Below, in pieces: positions 23,251 to 32,241 of a DNA stretch of 39,656 nt. A program made the translations under genes and the position numbers. The DNA is from an uncultured Burkholderiaceae bacterium (GTDB taxonomy: Bacteria; Pseudomonadota; Gammaproteobacteria; Burkholderiales; Burkholderiaceae): the NCBI GenBank assembly GCA_937871985.1, contig CALMPB010000093.1, forward strand, positions 1 through 39,656. Direction: 5' to 3'. Every line of letters begins with the position of its first letter. Position 1 is the stretch's first letter. The notes below the pieces were generated by a model. The model saw nothing but the letters and a program-made list of their open reading frames with translations, ran no database searches and was not told the DNA's origin.

Positions 23251-24093
23251 TCAGTCGTCCGACGAGCGAGTCTCGCCGCGCCAGCCCAGCGCCTCGGAAA
23301 CCGCCGAGGTCGTGGCCAGCAAAGCCTCGGCCAGAGGCTGATGATTGGTGGCCATGCCCAGTTCGCGCCGGAACAAAAGCGTCATGACCACCACGATGTC
23401 GCCTTGATAATCGAAGACGGGCGCCGCCAGGGCCGAGACGGAATTGACGTAGTGCCCCTGTTCCTGCGCCAGGCCCGCCCGGCGTATGTCCGCGCATATG
23501 GCCTTGATCTGCTTCGGGTCGATTTCCCGCCCTTGGCGCCGCATCGTGGCGTTTTCCAGCCGCACAAGCTCGCCGGTCATGCTTTTGGGCAGATGCGTCA
23601 GGAACACCCGGCCCGTCGCCGAAGTCAGGACGGGAAAGATCGACCCCAGGCCCAGATCCGTGCCCAGCATCAGCTTGCTGCGCTTGAGCCGCACACAGGT
23701 CGGGCCGCGATCGCCCCATACACAGAAAATACCGGTCAGATCCAGCCGCTCGCACAGTTCAGTCAGGCCCTGGGACGACACCTCGAACACGTCGGTCTTG
23801 GACATGGCGGAGATACCCCACCGCAAAGCCTGGGGCCCCAAGCCATATCGGCCGGTGGCGGCGTCCTGGTAGATCAGGTCGGACTTGCCGAAGCTGGTCA
23901 GATAGCGATGCGCCTGGCTGGCGGATATGCCCGCCAGCCTGCCCACTTCGCTAAGCGGCAACGGCTCGGTGGCCTTGGCCAGCACGTCCACCACCCGAAC
24001 TCCGACCTCGACCGACTGGATGCCCTTGCGCGCGCGCGGCGCGGCGCCTGAAGCCGGTGTTTTCGATGCTGGACGTTTTTTTTCAGTGGACAC
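23251..24093 (-). CDS. IclR-family transcriptional regulator
   Basis: The 280-residue protein is taken from GTG 24091-24093, about 10 nt after an AAGG; the frame is open much further upstream but inside the racemase gene. A basic tail precedes the winged helix (IQSVEVGVRVVDVLAKATEPLPLSEVGRLAGISASQAHRYLTSFGKSDLIYQDAATGRYGLGPQALRWG), with the recognition helix at SASQAHRYLTSF. The effector domain has the family's GRVFLTHLPKS and the late VNSVSALAAPVFDYQGDIVVVMTLLF segments. IclR proteins sense small carboxylic acids and repress or activate catabolic genes. It is the last gene of the importer-racemase operon (44 bp after the racemase gene) and stands just before the second operon. Matching palindromes at both promoters make it their likely regulator. 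Confidence 0.93.
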   Translation of the reverse strand: MSTEKKRPASKTPASGAAPRARKGIQSVEVGVRVVDVLAKATEPLPLSEVGRLAGISASQAHRYLTSFGKSDLIYQDAATGRYGLGPQALRWGISAMSKTDVFEVSSQGLTELCERLDLTGIFCVWGDRGPTCVRLKRSKLMLGTDLGLGSIFPVLTSATGRVFLTHLPKSMTGELVRLENATMRRQGREIDPKQIKAICADIRRAGLAQEQGHYVNSVSALAAPVFDYQGDIVVVMTLLFRRELGMATNHQPLAEALLATTSAVSEALGWRGETRSSDD

Positions 24094-24137
24094 GCAAGCA
24101 GCCTTGAAGTGATCGGAACTAGGGCCTGTTATCCATA

Positions 24138-24854
24138 TTAAGGAGATCGCGAAGCCGCCATATCGACAGCGGCCGTCGCGTGCAGGCGGGTTGTATCGTA
24201 ACATGGCAAAGCAAGGCTGCACCCTTGTTCCAGCAGCAAGGGCAGCTCGGTGCAGCCTACGACAACCCCCTCGAGACCGCGATCGCGCATGCGCTGCACA
24301 ACCTCTTCGACCGCCTGGCGCGACGACTCCCGTACAAGCCCGCGCGTCAGTTCGTCGAGGATGATGCCGTGCAGAAGATCGCGATCGGAGGCGTCGGGCG
24401 ATACGACCTCGATATCGAAATGCCGGCGCAGCCAATCGGCGTACATGCCGTCTTCCGTAACGTAGCGCGTGCCGATAAGGCCCACCCGCTGCAGGCCGTC
24501 GCGCCGCAGGGCCTGGCCGGTGGCCTGGCCGATATGCAATAGTGGCAGCCCCACCGCGCTTTGCACTTCTTCGGCCACTCGATGCGCGGTATTGGCCGTC
24601 AATAGGAAAAAGCCGGCGCCCGCCGCGGCAAGCCGCTTGCCCGCATCACTCAACGCCTGGGCCACTTCCCGCCACTGCCCAGCCTGGGCGGCCATGAGCA
24701 GCGGTTCGAAATCCAGCGAGTACAGCACGCACTCGGCGCTGTGATGCCCACCGTAGCGCTCCTGGGTGATCTGATTGATATGGCGGTAGTACAAAGCCGT
24801 GGATCCCCAACTGGTTCCACCAATCAACCCCATGATCCTGGTCGCGGGCTTCAT
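24138..24854 (-). CDS. Aspartate/glutamate racemase-family protein with Thr in place of the first catalytic Cys
   Basis: The 238-residue protein starts at ATG 24852-24854, overlapping the permease stop (ATGA). It has the family N-terminus MGLIGGTSWGSTALYYRHINQ and the two pseudo-symmetric active-site loops. The first reads FFLLTANTAHRVAEE, with Thr where many racemases have the catalytic Cys; the second is intact as VVVGCTELPLLL. The cofactor-independent reaction normally needs two thiols for the two-base mechanism. One-Cys members include YgeA-type broad-specificity racemases and decarboxylases of the wider superfamily. It may epimerise an amino acid imported by, or released after, the linked transporter. 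Co-transcription with a TrpXYZ-type importer supports an amino-acid or dicarboxylate-like substrate. Confidence 0.88.
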   Translation of the reverse strand: MKPATRIMGLIGGTSWGSTALYYRHINQITQERYGGHHSAECVLYSLDFEPLLMAAQAGQWREVAQALSDAGKRLAAAGAGFFLLTANTAHRVAEEVQSAVGLPLLHIGQATGQALRRDGLQRVGLIGTRYVTEDGMYADWLRRHFDIEVVSPDASDRDLLHGIILDELTRGLVRESSRQAVEEVVQRMRDRGLEGVVVGCTELPLLLEQGCSLALPCYDTTRLHATAAVDMAASRSP

Positions 24855-25750
24855 AGGCTTAGCGACGAACCCGACCGCCTGGACTTCCTGGGCAAAGCCA
24901 GGGCGGCCACCACGAAAAGGCCCGTCATCAGTTTCAGGTCGGACGGCGGCAGGCCGGTTGCCAGCGCCAGCGACACCAACTGGTAATAGCCCAGCGACCC
25001 GACGACCGGCGCGCATATCTGCCGCGCCACGGTATGCCGGCCCACGATGGCTTCGCCAAGAATGAGCGAAGCCAGGCCGTTGACGACCACGCCGAACCCC
25101 ATGGTGACGTCGGCATAGCCCTGCTGCTGGACGATAAGCGCGCCGCCCGCCGCCACAATGGCGTTGGCCAGGGCGAACCCGCCGACAATGTACGTGCGCG
25201 AACGAATGGCCAGAGCGGGCGCCAGCTTGTCGTTGGCCCCCACGCAGCGCAGCGACAAGCCGATTTCGGTGCGGAAAAAGCCGATCAGCGCCAGAACCAG
25301 CAACAGTATCAATACCGCAAGCACCGCCACCTGGATGCCGTTGGACTGCAGTATGCCTGTCCATATCTGATCGAAAACATTGAAGCCCGGCACAGTGGGT
25401 GCATTGGGCTTGCCCATGACGCGCAGATCCACGCTCCAGAGCATGGTGGAAACCAGAATCCCGGCCAGCAAGGAATGAATGCGCAGACGAAGATGCAGCC
25501 ATGCCGTGGCCGCTCCTGCCAGCGCGCCCGCCACGATCGCCAGCGCCGTGGCGGCGAACGGGCTTATGCCGGCCGTGGTGACCGCCGCAACCACGCAGGC
25601 GCCCAGAGGGAAACTGCCTTCGCAAGTCATGTCGGGCAGCGACAATATGCGAAACGGAATCATGATGCCCATGGCCACCGACGCATACAGCAGGCTTTGA
25701 ACCAGGGTAATGGGAACCAAGTACCAGAAGCTGGCAACGATTTCTATCAT
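24851..25750 (-). CDS. ABC importer permease (TrpY-like, BPD_transp_2 family)
   Basis: The 299-residue protein begins at ATG 25748-25750, two bases after the ATPase stop; a TTG two codons earlier is less likely. It is a polytopic membrane protein with around eight or nine hydrophobic segments. Family features include MGIMIPFRILSLPDMTCEGSFPLGACVVAAV near the N-terminus, the EIGLSLRCVGANDKLAPALAIRSRTYIVGGFALANAIVAAGGALIVQQQGYADVTMGFGVVVNGLASLILGEAI coupling region, and a hydrophobic C-terminus. This matches single-permease systems that pair with PF04392-type binding proteins (tryptophan/tyrosine transporters TrpXYZ, and others). It would form a homodimeric channel with the ATPase gene product upstream. 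Confidence 0.9.
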   Translation of the reverse strand: MIEIVASFWYLVPITLVQSLLYASVAMGIMIPFRILSLPDMTCEGSFPLGACVVAAVTTAGISPFAATALAIVAGALAGAATAWLHLRLRIHSLLAGILVSTMLWSVDLRVMGKPNAPTVPGFNVFDQIWTGILQSNGIQVAVLAVLILLLVLALIGFFRTEIGLSLRCVGANDKLAPALAIRSRTYIVGGFALANAIVAAGGALIVQQQGYADVTMGFGVVVNGLASLILGEAIVGRHTVARQICAPVVGSLGYYQLVSLALATGLPPSDLKLMTGLFVVAALALPRKSRRSGSSLSL

Positions 25751-25752
25751 GG

Positions 25753-26547
25753 TCAACTCAGCATGATGCGGTCGTCCGCAATGTGGAAGCGCTCGACAAG
25801 GCCGGCAACCGTCATGCCCTGCTTGTCGGCGGAGGAAAGATCGGCGCGCACGCGGCCGGCCATCATCATGACGATGCGCGACCCGTACTCCAAGGCATGC
25901 TCCATATTGTGAGTCACCATCAAGGTGGTCAACTTCTTGGACGCCACCAGCCGGGCCGTGGCGTCCATGACGATGGCCGATGTTTTGGGGTCGAGCGCGG
26001 CGGTGTGCTCGTCCAGCAGCAGCACGCGCGGCGCTTCGAGCGTTGCCATGACCAGGGCCAGCGCCTGGCGCTGGCCCCCGGACAAAGTGCCTGCCTGGGC
26101 GGTGAGGCGCGACTCCAGGCCCAGGCCCAGTTCGGCCAGCACGTCACGGTAGCGCTGCCTTCGCCCCGGCGTAAGAGCCCTGCGCCAACCGCGCCCCTTG
26201 GCGCGCATTTCCGACAACGCCAGGTTTTCCTCGACGGTAAGCAGGGGCGCCGTGCCGACCATGGGATCCTGGAACACGCGGGCCACGTCCAGCGCGCGCT
26301 CGTCCTCGCGCAGCCGGGTAACATCGCGCCCCTGGATGGAGATGGTTCCGGAGTCGACGCCAAGCGCCCCGCTGATGAGATTCAACAAGGTGCTTTTGCC
26401 GGCGCCGTTGCCGCCAATGACCGCGACGAACTCACCAACGCCGATGGAAAGGCTTACGCCGTCGGTGGCGACCTTCTCGTCGATGGTGCCGACATTGAAC
26501 GACTTGCGAAGATTCTCCAGCCCAATGGCAGCGGGTTCAACACTCAT
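25753..26547 (-). CDS. ABC importer ATP-binding protein (TrpZ-like)
   Basis: The 264-residue protein starts at ATG 26545-26547, overlapping the binding-protein stop in ATGA. All nucleotide-binding motifs are intact: Walker A GGNGAGKST near residue 45, the Q-loop region VFQDP, signature LSGGQRQALALVM, Walker B VLLLDEHTAALDPKT and the switch His in MVTHNMEHAL. In Walker B the catalytic Glu is followed by HTAALD, typical of this importer subgroup. It energises uptake through the adjacent permease. Order is binding protein, ATPase, permease, racemase, iclR, all coupled or closely spaced on the minus strand. Confidence 0.93.
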   Translation of the reverse strand: MSVEPAAIGLENLRKSFNVGTIDEKVATDGVSLSIGVGEFVAVIGGNGAGKSTLLNLISGALGVDSGTISIQGRDVTRLREDERALDVARVFQDPMVGTAPLLTVEENLALSEMRAKGRGWRRALTPGRRQRYRDVLAELGLGLESRLTAQAGTLSGGQRQALALVMATLEAPRVLLLDEHTAALDPKTSAIVMDATARLVASKKLTTLMVTHNMEHALEYGSRIVMMMAGRVRADLSSADKQGMTVAGLVERFHIADDRIMLS

Positions 26548-27518
26548 TTGACGACGCAATTGCAGTCTTTGAGCGCGGCCGGCAGCGTCCACCCCAATGT
26601 TTTCATGCGTGAGGCGCTGATCATGGGCACGTGGTCGGCCTCGCTCGGCCGCCAGGCAGGAATGCTTTGCGGGTCGGCCCCCTTGAGAATGCGCGCCGCA
26701 ATGCGTCCCGCCGCCTCGCCCGACTGCTTGAACGATACCGCCAGCGCGGCCACCGCCTGGCCCTGCTGCACCATTTGAGGAATGGTGGTCAGCACGGGCA
26801 TTTTCATGCGCTCGGCCGTGGAGGAAATGACGGCCGCCCCCTGCTGGATGCGCCCCGAAGCGACCGGATAGATGGCGTCCGCCCGGCCCATGGCCGACTG
26901 GACGCGCTGGGGAAGCTCGGAGGGATTGTCGACGCCGATCTTGACGATGGAAATGCCGTGCTTGCCGGCCACCTGCTGGATGCTTTCCAGGGCCGTGGTG
27001 GAGCTGTCGTCGCCCGTGTCATACAGCACGGCCAGCCGCTTGAGCTTGGGCATGACCTTCTGGAAGAAATTGAGCACCGCATCGTAATCCAGGGCCACCG
27101 ACGAGCCCGTCATGAGCGGGCTGCCGGTTTTCCAGTCCGGCACCAGATGCGCATGCACCGGATCGGCGATGGGCGTGAAGACAATGGGGAACTTCCTGGA
27201 CTTGAGCTGCTGGCTCGCCATGACCGACACCGGAGTGGCGATGGTGACCATCACGTCGGGCGATGCCGCGGCAAGCTTGTTGAGCATCTGGGGAATGAGC
27301 GCCTGGTCGAAGTTGACATTGGTTTCGTCGTACTCGACGTTCTTTCCCGCCGTGAACCCGCCCTCGGCCATGCCCTCCTTGAACCCCTCGATGGTCGCAT
27401 CCAGCGAGGGGTGTGGCCCCCAACCGGCGATGGCGACTTTTTTCATCTGGGCATGCGCGGGAATGGCGAATGCCATGGCAACAGTCGATACAGCAACGAA
27501 TCTATAAAAAAATCGCAT
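26544..27518 (-). CDS. ABC importer substrate-binding protein (PF04392, TrpX-like)
   Basis: The 324-residue protein starts behind AGGAGAG. It has a Sec signal peptide (FFYRFVAVSTVAMAFAIPAHAQ) and the ABC_sub_bind fold: KKVAIAGWGPHPSLDATIEGFKEGMAEGGF, NVEYDETNVNFDQALIPQMLNKLAAASPDVMVTIATPVSVMASQQ, FPIVFTPIADPVHAHLVPDW, the LKRLAVLYDTGDDSSTTALESIQQVA hinge segment, and PVLTTIPQMVQQGQAVAALAVSFKQSGEAAGRIAARIL. Known members bind aromatic amino acids or related compounds, while many are uncharacterised. It is the first gene of the operon. The ligand is unknown, but the linked operon suggests an amino-acid conjugate or organic acid. Confidence 0.92.
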   Translation of the reverse strand: MRFFYRFVAVSTVAMAFAIPAHAQMKKVAIAGWGPHPSLDATIEGFKEGMAEGGFTAGKNVEYDETNVNFDQALIPQMLNKLAAASPDVMVTIATPVSVMASQQLKSRKFPIVFTPIADPVHAHLVPDWKTGSPLMTGSSVALDYDAVLNFFQKVMPKLKRLAVLYDTGDDSSTTALESIQQVAGKHGISIVKIGVDNPSELPQRVQSAMGRADAIYPVASGRIQQGAAVISSTAERMKMPVLTTIPQMVQQGQAVAALAVSFKQSGEAAGRIAARILKGADPQSIPAWRPSEADHVPMISASRMKTLGWTLPAALKDCNCVVK

Positions 27519-27541
27519 CGCTACTCTCCTTGGAAAATTGG

Positions 27542-27573
27542 ACTATACAGAATGTATTGCACAACATGCAATA
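27542..27573 (-). promoter_or_regulatory. Promoter and IclR-type operator of the importer-racemase-iclR operon
   Basis: On the minus strand TTGCAT (27566-27571) and TATAGT (27542-27547) are 18 bp apart, 24 bp upstream of the binding-protein start. The perfect palindrome TATTGCA-N5-TGCAATA (27555-27573; core ATTGC-N7-GCAAT at 27556-27572) covers the -35 box. Its arrangement is the same as at 23066-23096, so the downstream iclR product probably controls its own operon and the catabolic one. Confidence 0.68.
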
Positions 27574-27623
27574 AGAATAAACCCGCGAGAGGGTAGTTCG
27601 TCGTGGCGGCTGGGGACTTCGTT

Positions 27624-28997
27624 CTAGCTTCGGGAAAGCTTCCAGCCTCCGCCCAGGGCCTTGAACAAGCTTATGCGGGCTTGCAAGCCGGCAAGCTTGA
27701 GCGACACGGCCTCGTCCTGGGCGGAATAAAGCGTGCGCTGGGCATCCAGTACGGCAAGCAGTGTTTCCCCGCCCCATCGGTAACGGGCCTCGGCCAGGCG
27801 CAGGGCAAGCCGGGCCTGCTCCAGCGCTTCCTGCTGGGCCCGCCACTGCAAGTCTGTGCCGTGGATGGCGTTGAGAGCGGCTTCGACGTCGCCCAGGGCG
27901 TCGACAATGGCCGCCCGATAGGCGGCCAGCAGTTCATCGCGCCCGGCCAGCGCCAAATCGCGACCCGCGGCAAGCTTCCCTCCGTGGAACACCGGCGCCA
28001 TCAGGCCCGCCGCCAGGCTATACACAGGGTGATCGAGCAGATTGCGCCACTGGCCGGCGCCACCGCCCGCCCCCAGCGTCAGCGTCAGCCTGGGCAGCAT
28101 GGCGGCGCGCGCCGCCGCCACGTCAGCATCGGCCGCGGCCAAACGCCTCTCGGCCCGGGCCAGATCGGGACGGCGGGACAGCAGTCCGCCCGGCACCCCC
28201 GCCGATACGTCCGGCGCCGCGAGTCCGGCAAGATCCCGACGCTCGATAGCCATGCCTTGCGGCGCGCTGCCCAACAACAGAGCAAGAGCTATCGAACCGT
28301 CCCTTTCCTCTTGCTGCCGGAGCGCCAGCGCCTGGCGCTGGGCGGCGGCCAGCCCGCGCTGTTGGGCAGACTCGAGGGTAGAGGCCGCGCCTGCCTGCAC
28401 GCGCGACTCGACAAGATTCAATATGCGTTCGGCTGCGGCCAGCGCAAGCCGGGCAAGCTCCACCCGCTCGCGCGATGCGGCAACCTGCAAGTAGGAGGAT
28501 GCAACCCCTGCCTCCAGCGTCAGCGCAACAACGTCCCGCGCATACTCCGAGGCCGCCAGCTCGGCCAGCGCCGCGTCGCGCGTCGCCGCATTGCCGCCCC
28601 ATACATCCACCTCATAGGTCGCCGCGATTGCCGCTGAATAGACGTGACCTTCCCCGCTTTCCACTGTCTTTTGGCGCACAGCGCCGGCCTGCGCATCGAT
28701 CTGCGGCAAGAGAGACGCGCCCGCCATGCGGGCCAGCGCCTGGGCCTGGCGAATGCGGGCAATGGCCTGCGCCAGATCGAAGCTGTCTTCCCTGGCTTTG
28801 CGCACCAGGAAGGACAGCTCCGCATCGCCAAAGCCCTGCCACCAATCGGAATCCACGGCCATGGCCGCCCCCGACTCTCCAGGCAGCGTCCAGGCGGCGG
28901 GCAAGGGAATATCCGCCTGCGTATGTTCACGCGGCACGGCGCATCCGGCCAACAGAAGAAAAGCGGCAACGGCTCCGAAATGCATCCGCATGCTCAT
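27624..28997 (-). CDS. Outer-membrane efflux lipoprotein (OprM/NodT family)
   Basis: The 457-residue protein is the TolC-like channel of a tripartite exporter. The start at 28997 overlaps the MacB stop (ATGA); ATG 28991 is an alternative with better spacing to GGGGGA. A lipoprotein signal ends in the lipobox LLLAGC. Next come the NodT-type [49 protein letters not shown] helices, and a second half with [33 protein letters not shown] and [62 protein letters not shown]. The [12 protein letters not shown] block is diagnostic of the family. It would form an outer-membrane trimer that accepts substrate from the MacAB-like pump. Context suggests an iron-chelator substrate. Confidence 0.92.
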   Translation of the reverse strand: MSMRMHFGAVAAFLLLAGCAVPREHTQADIPLPAAWTLPGESGAAMAVDSDWWQGFGDAELSFLVRKAREDSFDLAQAIARIRQAQALARMAGASLLPQIDAQAGAVRQKTVESGEGHVYSAAIAATYEVDVWGGNAATRDAALAELAASEYARDVVALTLEAGVASSYLQVAASRERVELARLALAAAERILNLVESRVQAGAASTLESAQQRGLAAAQRQALALRQQEERDGSIALALLLGSAPQGMAIERRDLAGLAAPDVSAGVPGGLLSRRPDLARAERRLAAADADVAAARAAMLPRLTLTLGAGGGAGQWRNLLDHPVYSLAAGLMAPVFHGGKLAAGRDLALAGRDELLAAYRAAIVDALGDVEAALNAIHGTDLQWRAQQEALEQARLALRLAEARYRWGGETLLAVLDAQRTLYSAQDEAVSLKLAGLQARISLFKALGGGWKLSRS

Positions 28998-30985
28998 TCC
29001 CCCACGAGCGCCACGACGGGATCCAGGCGCGCAGCGGTTCGGGCCGGCATGTAGCCGAACACCAATCCCGTGGCCACTGCGCAGCCGAAAGCCCCTGCCA
29101 TCGCCCTGGCCGAAAACACCATGGGCACCTGGGCAAGGATGAGCACGGCCCCGACAGCCAGCCCCACGATGATCCCGGCCAGCCCGCCCACCACGGTGAC
29201 GAGCACCGCCTCGGTCAGAAACTGGCGCAAGATGTCGCGCTGGCGGGCGCCCGTCGCAACCCGGATGCCGATTTCCCGGGTACGCTCGCGCACGGTCATC
29301 AACATGACATTCATGACGCCGATGCCGCCCACCGCCAGCGAAACGGCGGCTATCAGACCCAGCATCATGGTCATGGTGTTGCGCGTGGCCGCCTCGGCCT
29401 GCAGCCGCGCGGCCGCATTGGCTATCGAAAAGTCCTCCCGGCCGCCGTGGCGGGCGAGCAGCAGCTTGCGTATCGCCGCCTCGGCGGCCAGAACCTGATC
29501 GGAAGCTGCGGCATCCACCACGACATAATCCGGCTGCGTCTGCGCCTGATAAACGCGGGCCCTTCCGGACTGATAAGGAATGAAAACCATCTCGTCGTAG
29601 CTCTGGGCGCCCGAATCAGCTCCGCGCTCGGCCATCACGCCGATGACTTCGAAGGACGAGTTGCCTATCAGCAATTGCCGGCCCAGTGGATCGACGATGT
29701 CTGGAAAGAAATGCTGGCGCGCCTTGCTGCCCATGACGACGACGGGCGCCAGGCTCCGGTCTTCGGAATCCGTGTAATAGCGCCCCTGGGCGACCTTCCA
29801 GTGGTGGATGGCGGGCATATCCTGACTGCTGGCGAATACATAGACCTGCCTGTCGGCATTGCCATGGCGCACCATGATCGGATCGCCGATTACCGGCATG
29901 ACCCGGCGGATCTCGGGCAACTCGGCCATGGCTTCCAGATCGTCCTGGCTGAGCACGCCGGCCGGCCCGCCAGAGGGCGGAACGCGGCTTCCCATGTACA
30001 TAATGGTCGTACCCAGCGTGCCCATCTGGGCAACCACGCGCTGGCGCGCACCCTCGCCCACGGCAAGCATGACAATGACGGAAGCGACCCCGATCACGAT
30101 GCCCAGCAAGGTCAAGGCCGTTCGCGCCCGATTGATGCACATGCCGCGCCAGGCGCTGCGCGCGGCTTCGCGCAGATCGTCCCAAAATGGCGCGGCATCG
30201 TCCCCTCGGGCCCGCACCTGCAGCGCGGGAAGCATCCGGGGCGCAGCCGCCGGATCCTCGTGCCGGCGAACGCTGTCGCTTATTATTCGTCCGTCGCTGA
30301 TCTCGATGACGCGCGGCGCCTGCGCCGCCACATCCCGGTCGTGGGTGATCAGGATGATGGTATGGCCGGCGAGGGCCAGTTCGCGCAGCAATGCCATGAC
30401 TTCGGCGCCGCTTCGGGAATCCAGCGCCCCCGTGGGTTCGTCGGCCAGAATAATGCGGCCGCCGTTCATCAGCGCACGCGCGATAGACACCCGCTGCTGC
30501 TGGCCGCCGGAAAGCTGGCTGGGCCGATTGCGCAGCTTGTCGCTCAAGCCGAGGCGGGCCAGCAAAGCGGCGGCACGCTGGCTGCGCTCCGCCGCCGGCA
30601 CGCCCGCATACGTGGCAGGCACCTCCACATTCTCGAGCGCCGTTTCCGTGGAGATCAAATGATAGCCCTGGAACACGAAGCCAAAGGCGGCCCGGCGCAG
30701 CCACGCGAGTTCGTCCGCATCGAAATCCGCCACGTCCTGCCCATTGAACAAATAGGTTCCCGAACCGGGACGATCCAGGCAGCCCAGGATGTGCATCAAC
30801 GTGGACTTGCCCGACCCCGAGGCTCCCACGATGGCAACGAACTCGCCGGCGTGAATGGACAGGTCGACGCCGTGCAGGACCTGCACTTCGGGCTGCCCAT
30901 TGGCGCCGCCGTATGCTTTGCGAATGCCCCGCAACTCGATCAACGCGGCTTGACCGGCGATCGGGCTTTCGCCCACCGCTACCAT
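28994..30985 (-). CDS. MacB-type ABC exporter (ATPase fused to membrane domain; PvdT-like by context)
   Basis: The 663-residue protein joins an N-terminal ATPase and a C-terminal mechanotransmission membrane domain. Walker A GASGSGKS lies at residues 54-61, LSGGQ at 158-162 and DEPTGALD at 182-189. The first TM helix is at about 290-315 ([30 protein letters not shown]), a large periplasmic domain follows, and three TM helices close the chain ([37 protein letters not shown] and two more), with the conserved cytoplasmic [13 protein letters not shown] motif. It drives periplasmic substrates out through MacA and a TolC-type channel. It begins seven bases inside the MacA gene. Neighbouring siderophore receptor and PepSY genes point to siderophore export or recycling rather than macrolide resistance. 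Confidence 0.94.
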   Translation of the reverse strand: MVAVGESPIAGQAALIELRGIRKAYGGANGQPEVQVLHGVDLSIHAGEFVAIVGASGSGKSTLMHILGCLDRPGSGTYLFNGQDVADFDADELAWLRRAAFGFVFQGYHLISTETALENVEVPATYAGVPAAERSQRAAALLARLGLSDKLRNRPSQLSGGQQQRVSIARALMNGGRIILADEPTGALDSRSGAEVMALLRELALAGHTIILITHDRDVAAQAPRVIEISDGRIISDSVRRHEDPAAAPRMLPALQVRARGDDAAPFWDDLREAARSAWRGMCINRARTALTLLGIVIGVASVIVMLAVGEGARQRVVAQMGTLGTTIMYMGSRVPPSGGPAGVLSQDDLEAMAELPEIRRVMPVIGDPIMVRHGNADRQVYVFASSQDMPAIHHWKVAQGRYYTDSEDRSLAPVVVMGSKARQHFFPDIVDPLGRQLLIGNSSFEVIGVMAERGADSGAQSYDEMVFIPYQSGRARVYQAQTQPDYVVVDAAASDQVLAAEAAIRKLLLARHGGREDFSIANAAARLQAEAATRNTMTMMLGLIAAVSLAVGGIGVMNVMLMTVRERTREIGIRVATGARQRDILRQFLTEAVLVTVVGGLAGIIVGLAVGAVLILAQVPMVFSARAMAGAFGCAVATGLVFGYMPARTAARLDPVVALVGE

Positions 30986-32172
30986 TGGAACCAGGGCACG
31001 CCGCCCTCGTCGGCCGCGACGCCCGTTACAAGCCGTTCGCCTTCCGCAAGACCCTCCAGAACCTGGGCCACATGGCGGCTGCGCACGCCCACCTGGACGG
31101 TTCTTGTTTCAGGCTCGCCGCTTGCGTTCAGCACGCGCGCCGTATAGCGGCCCGAATCGCCGTCGGACGCAAGCGCCGCAAGAGGAGCGGCAAGCGCATC
31201 GCGCACGGCGACCACAAGAAACGATGCTTGCGCGGTCATCTGCGGCATGAGCTCGCCATCGGCATTGTCGATATCGAACAGCACGGTGTACACCACGGCC
31301 TTGGTGGCCGCCGGCACGGCGCCCTGGCGGCCCGCGCCCGCATCCTCGGCCTTCGGCGGCGCCGGCAATATCTGGCGAACCGTGCTGTGCCACTTTCTGG
31401 CCATACCGTCGCCCTGCCCGCCCAGAGTCGTGAAATACACCGGCATCCCGGGCTTCACACGGCGAATGTCGGCTTCGGAAACATCGGTCCAGACCGTCAT
31501 TCCCGACAAGTCCGCAATACGCAGGACATTGGGCGTCTGGTAGGTGGCATTGAGCGTCTGCCCTTCGCGTGCATCCACAGAAACCACCGTGCCGGCCATG
31601 GGCGCATAGATGCGCGTGTAGCCAAGCCGGGCTTCGTCGGCCTTCAGGGTGGCCTGCATCTGGACGATCTGCGCTTTCAGATGGTCGATTTTCGCTGTCG
31701 CGGAAGCCAACGCCGCCTCGGCGACCTGCAGGTCCTCGAGCCGCGTGGCGCCCTCGCGCGCCATTTGCCGCTGCCGCGCATATTGCCGGTCAGCCAAACG
31801 ATGCTGGGCCTGCTGATCGGCCAATTGCGCGCGCAGGCCGGCAAGCTGCGCGCGGCCGGCATCCACGGTGGCCTGTTGCACGCTGGGATCGATCTCGACC
31901 AGCAAATCGCCTTTTTCAACCTTGGCTCCGGGTTGCACATGCAGTCTGTTGATTTGCCCCGACACCTGGGCACCCACATCGACATAGCGGCGCGGCTGCA
32001 ACATGCCAATGGCTGTCACGCTGGATTCAATGTCGCGGCGCTCCACCGCGACGGTCTGATAGGCCGCCGTTCCAGCCTGCCCGCGCCATCCCACCGTCAA
32101 CACGACCACGCCGATCAATACCAGGGCAAGCAGCCGCTTGCGCGACCAAGACTTCTGCAGCACGCTATTCAT
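30979..32172 (-). CDS. MacA-type periplasmic adaptor (PvdR-like by context)
   Basis: The 397-residue membrane fusion protein starts at ATG 32170-32172, directly after an in-frame GTG. The N-terminal membrane anchor ([18 protein letters not shown]) is followed by a barrel-sandwich/lipoyl half ([57 protein letters not shown]). A long alpha-hairpin of roughly residues 90-170 comes next, then the second lipoyl half ([49 protein letters not shown]), a beta-barrel and a C-terminal membrane-proximal domain. The [17 protein letters not shown] block is characteristic of MacA. It would bridge the MacB-like ABC protein and the OprM-type channel encoded downstream. It starts 69 bp after the small exported protein gene. 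Confidence 0.94.
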   Translation of the reverse strand: MNSVLQKSWSRKRLLALVLIGVVVLTVGWRGQAGTAAYQTVAVERRDIESSVTAIGMLQPRRYVDVGAQVSGQINRLHVQPGAKVEKGDLLVEIDPSVQQATVDAGRAQLAGLRAQLADQQAQHRLADRQYARQRQMAREGATRLEDLQVAEAALASATAKIDHLKAQIVQMQATLKADEARLGYTRIYAPMAGTVVSVDAREGQTLNATYQTPNVLRIADLSGMTVWTDVSEADIRRVKPGMPVYFTTLGGQGDGMARKWHSTVRQILPAPPKAEDAGAGRQGAVPAATKAVVYTVLFDIDNADGELMPQMTAQASFLVVAVRDALAAPLAALASDGDSGRYTARVLNASGEPETRTVQVGVRSRHVAQVLEGLAEGERLVTGVAADEGGVPWFQW

Positions 32173-32241
32173 CACGGCAAGCCAAGTCTCCGCGCCAAGC
32201 CGGCCTCATCGCCGCAACACCCATCGGGCAATATCCACTCG

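Noticed and set aside
24138..25625. Fusion of racemase with an upstream 250-residue segment
   Set aside because: The upstream part is a shifted frame of the permease gene. The start at 24854 overlaps the permease stop and gives a normal-length racemase.
28475..31147. Very long plus-strand open frame opposite MacB and the OprM-type gene
   Set aside because: It is an antisense shadow in high-GC DNA. Its translation is rich in Arg, His, Gln, Ala and Gly with no recognisable domain, while the minus strand encodes intact MacB and OMF motifs.
29000..32172. Macrolide resistance as the role of the MacAB-like pump
   Set aside because: Family name alone suggests it, but the contiguous siderophore receptor and PepSY genes make iron-chelator export the better inference.
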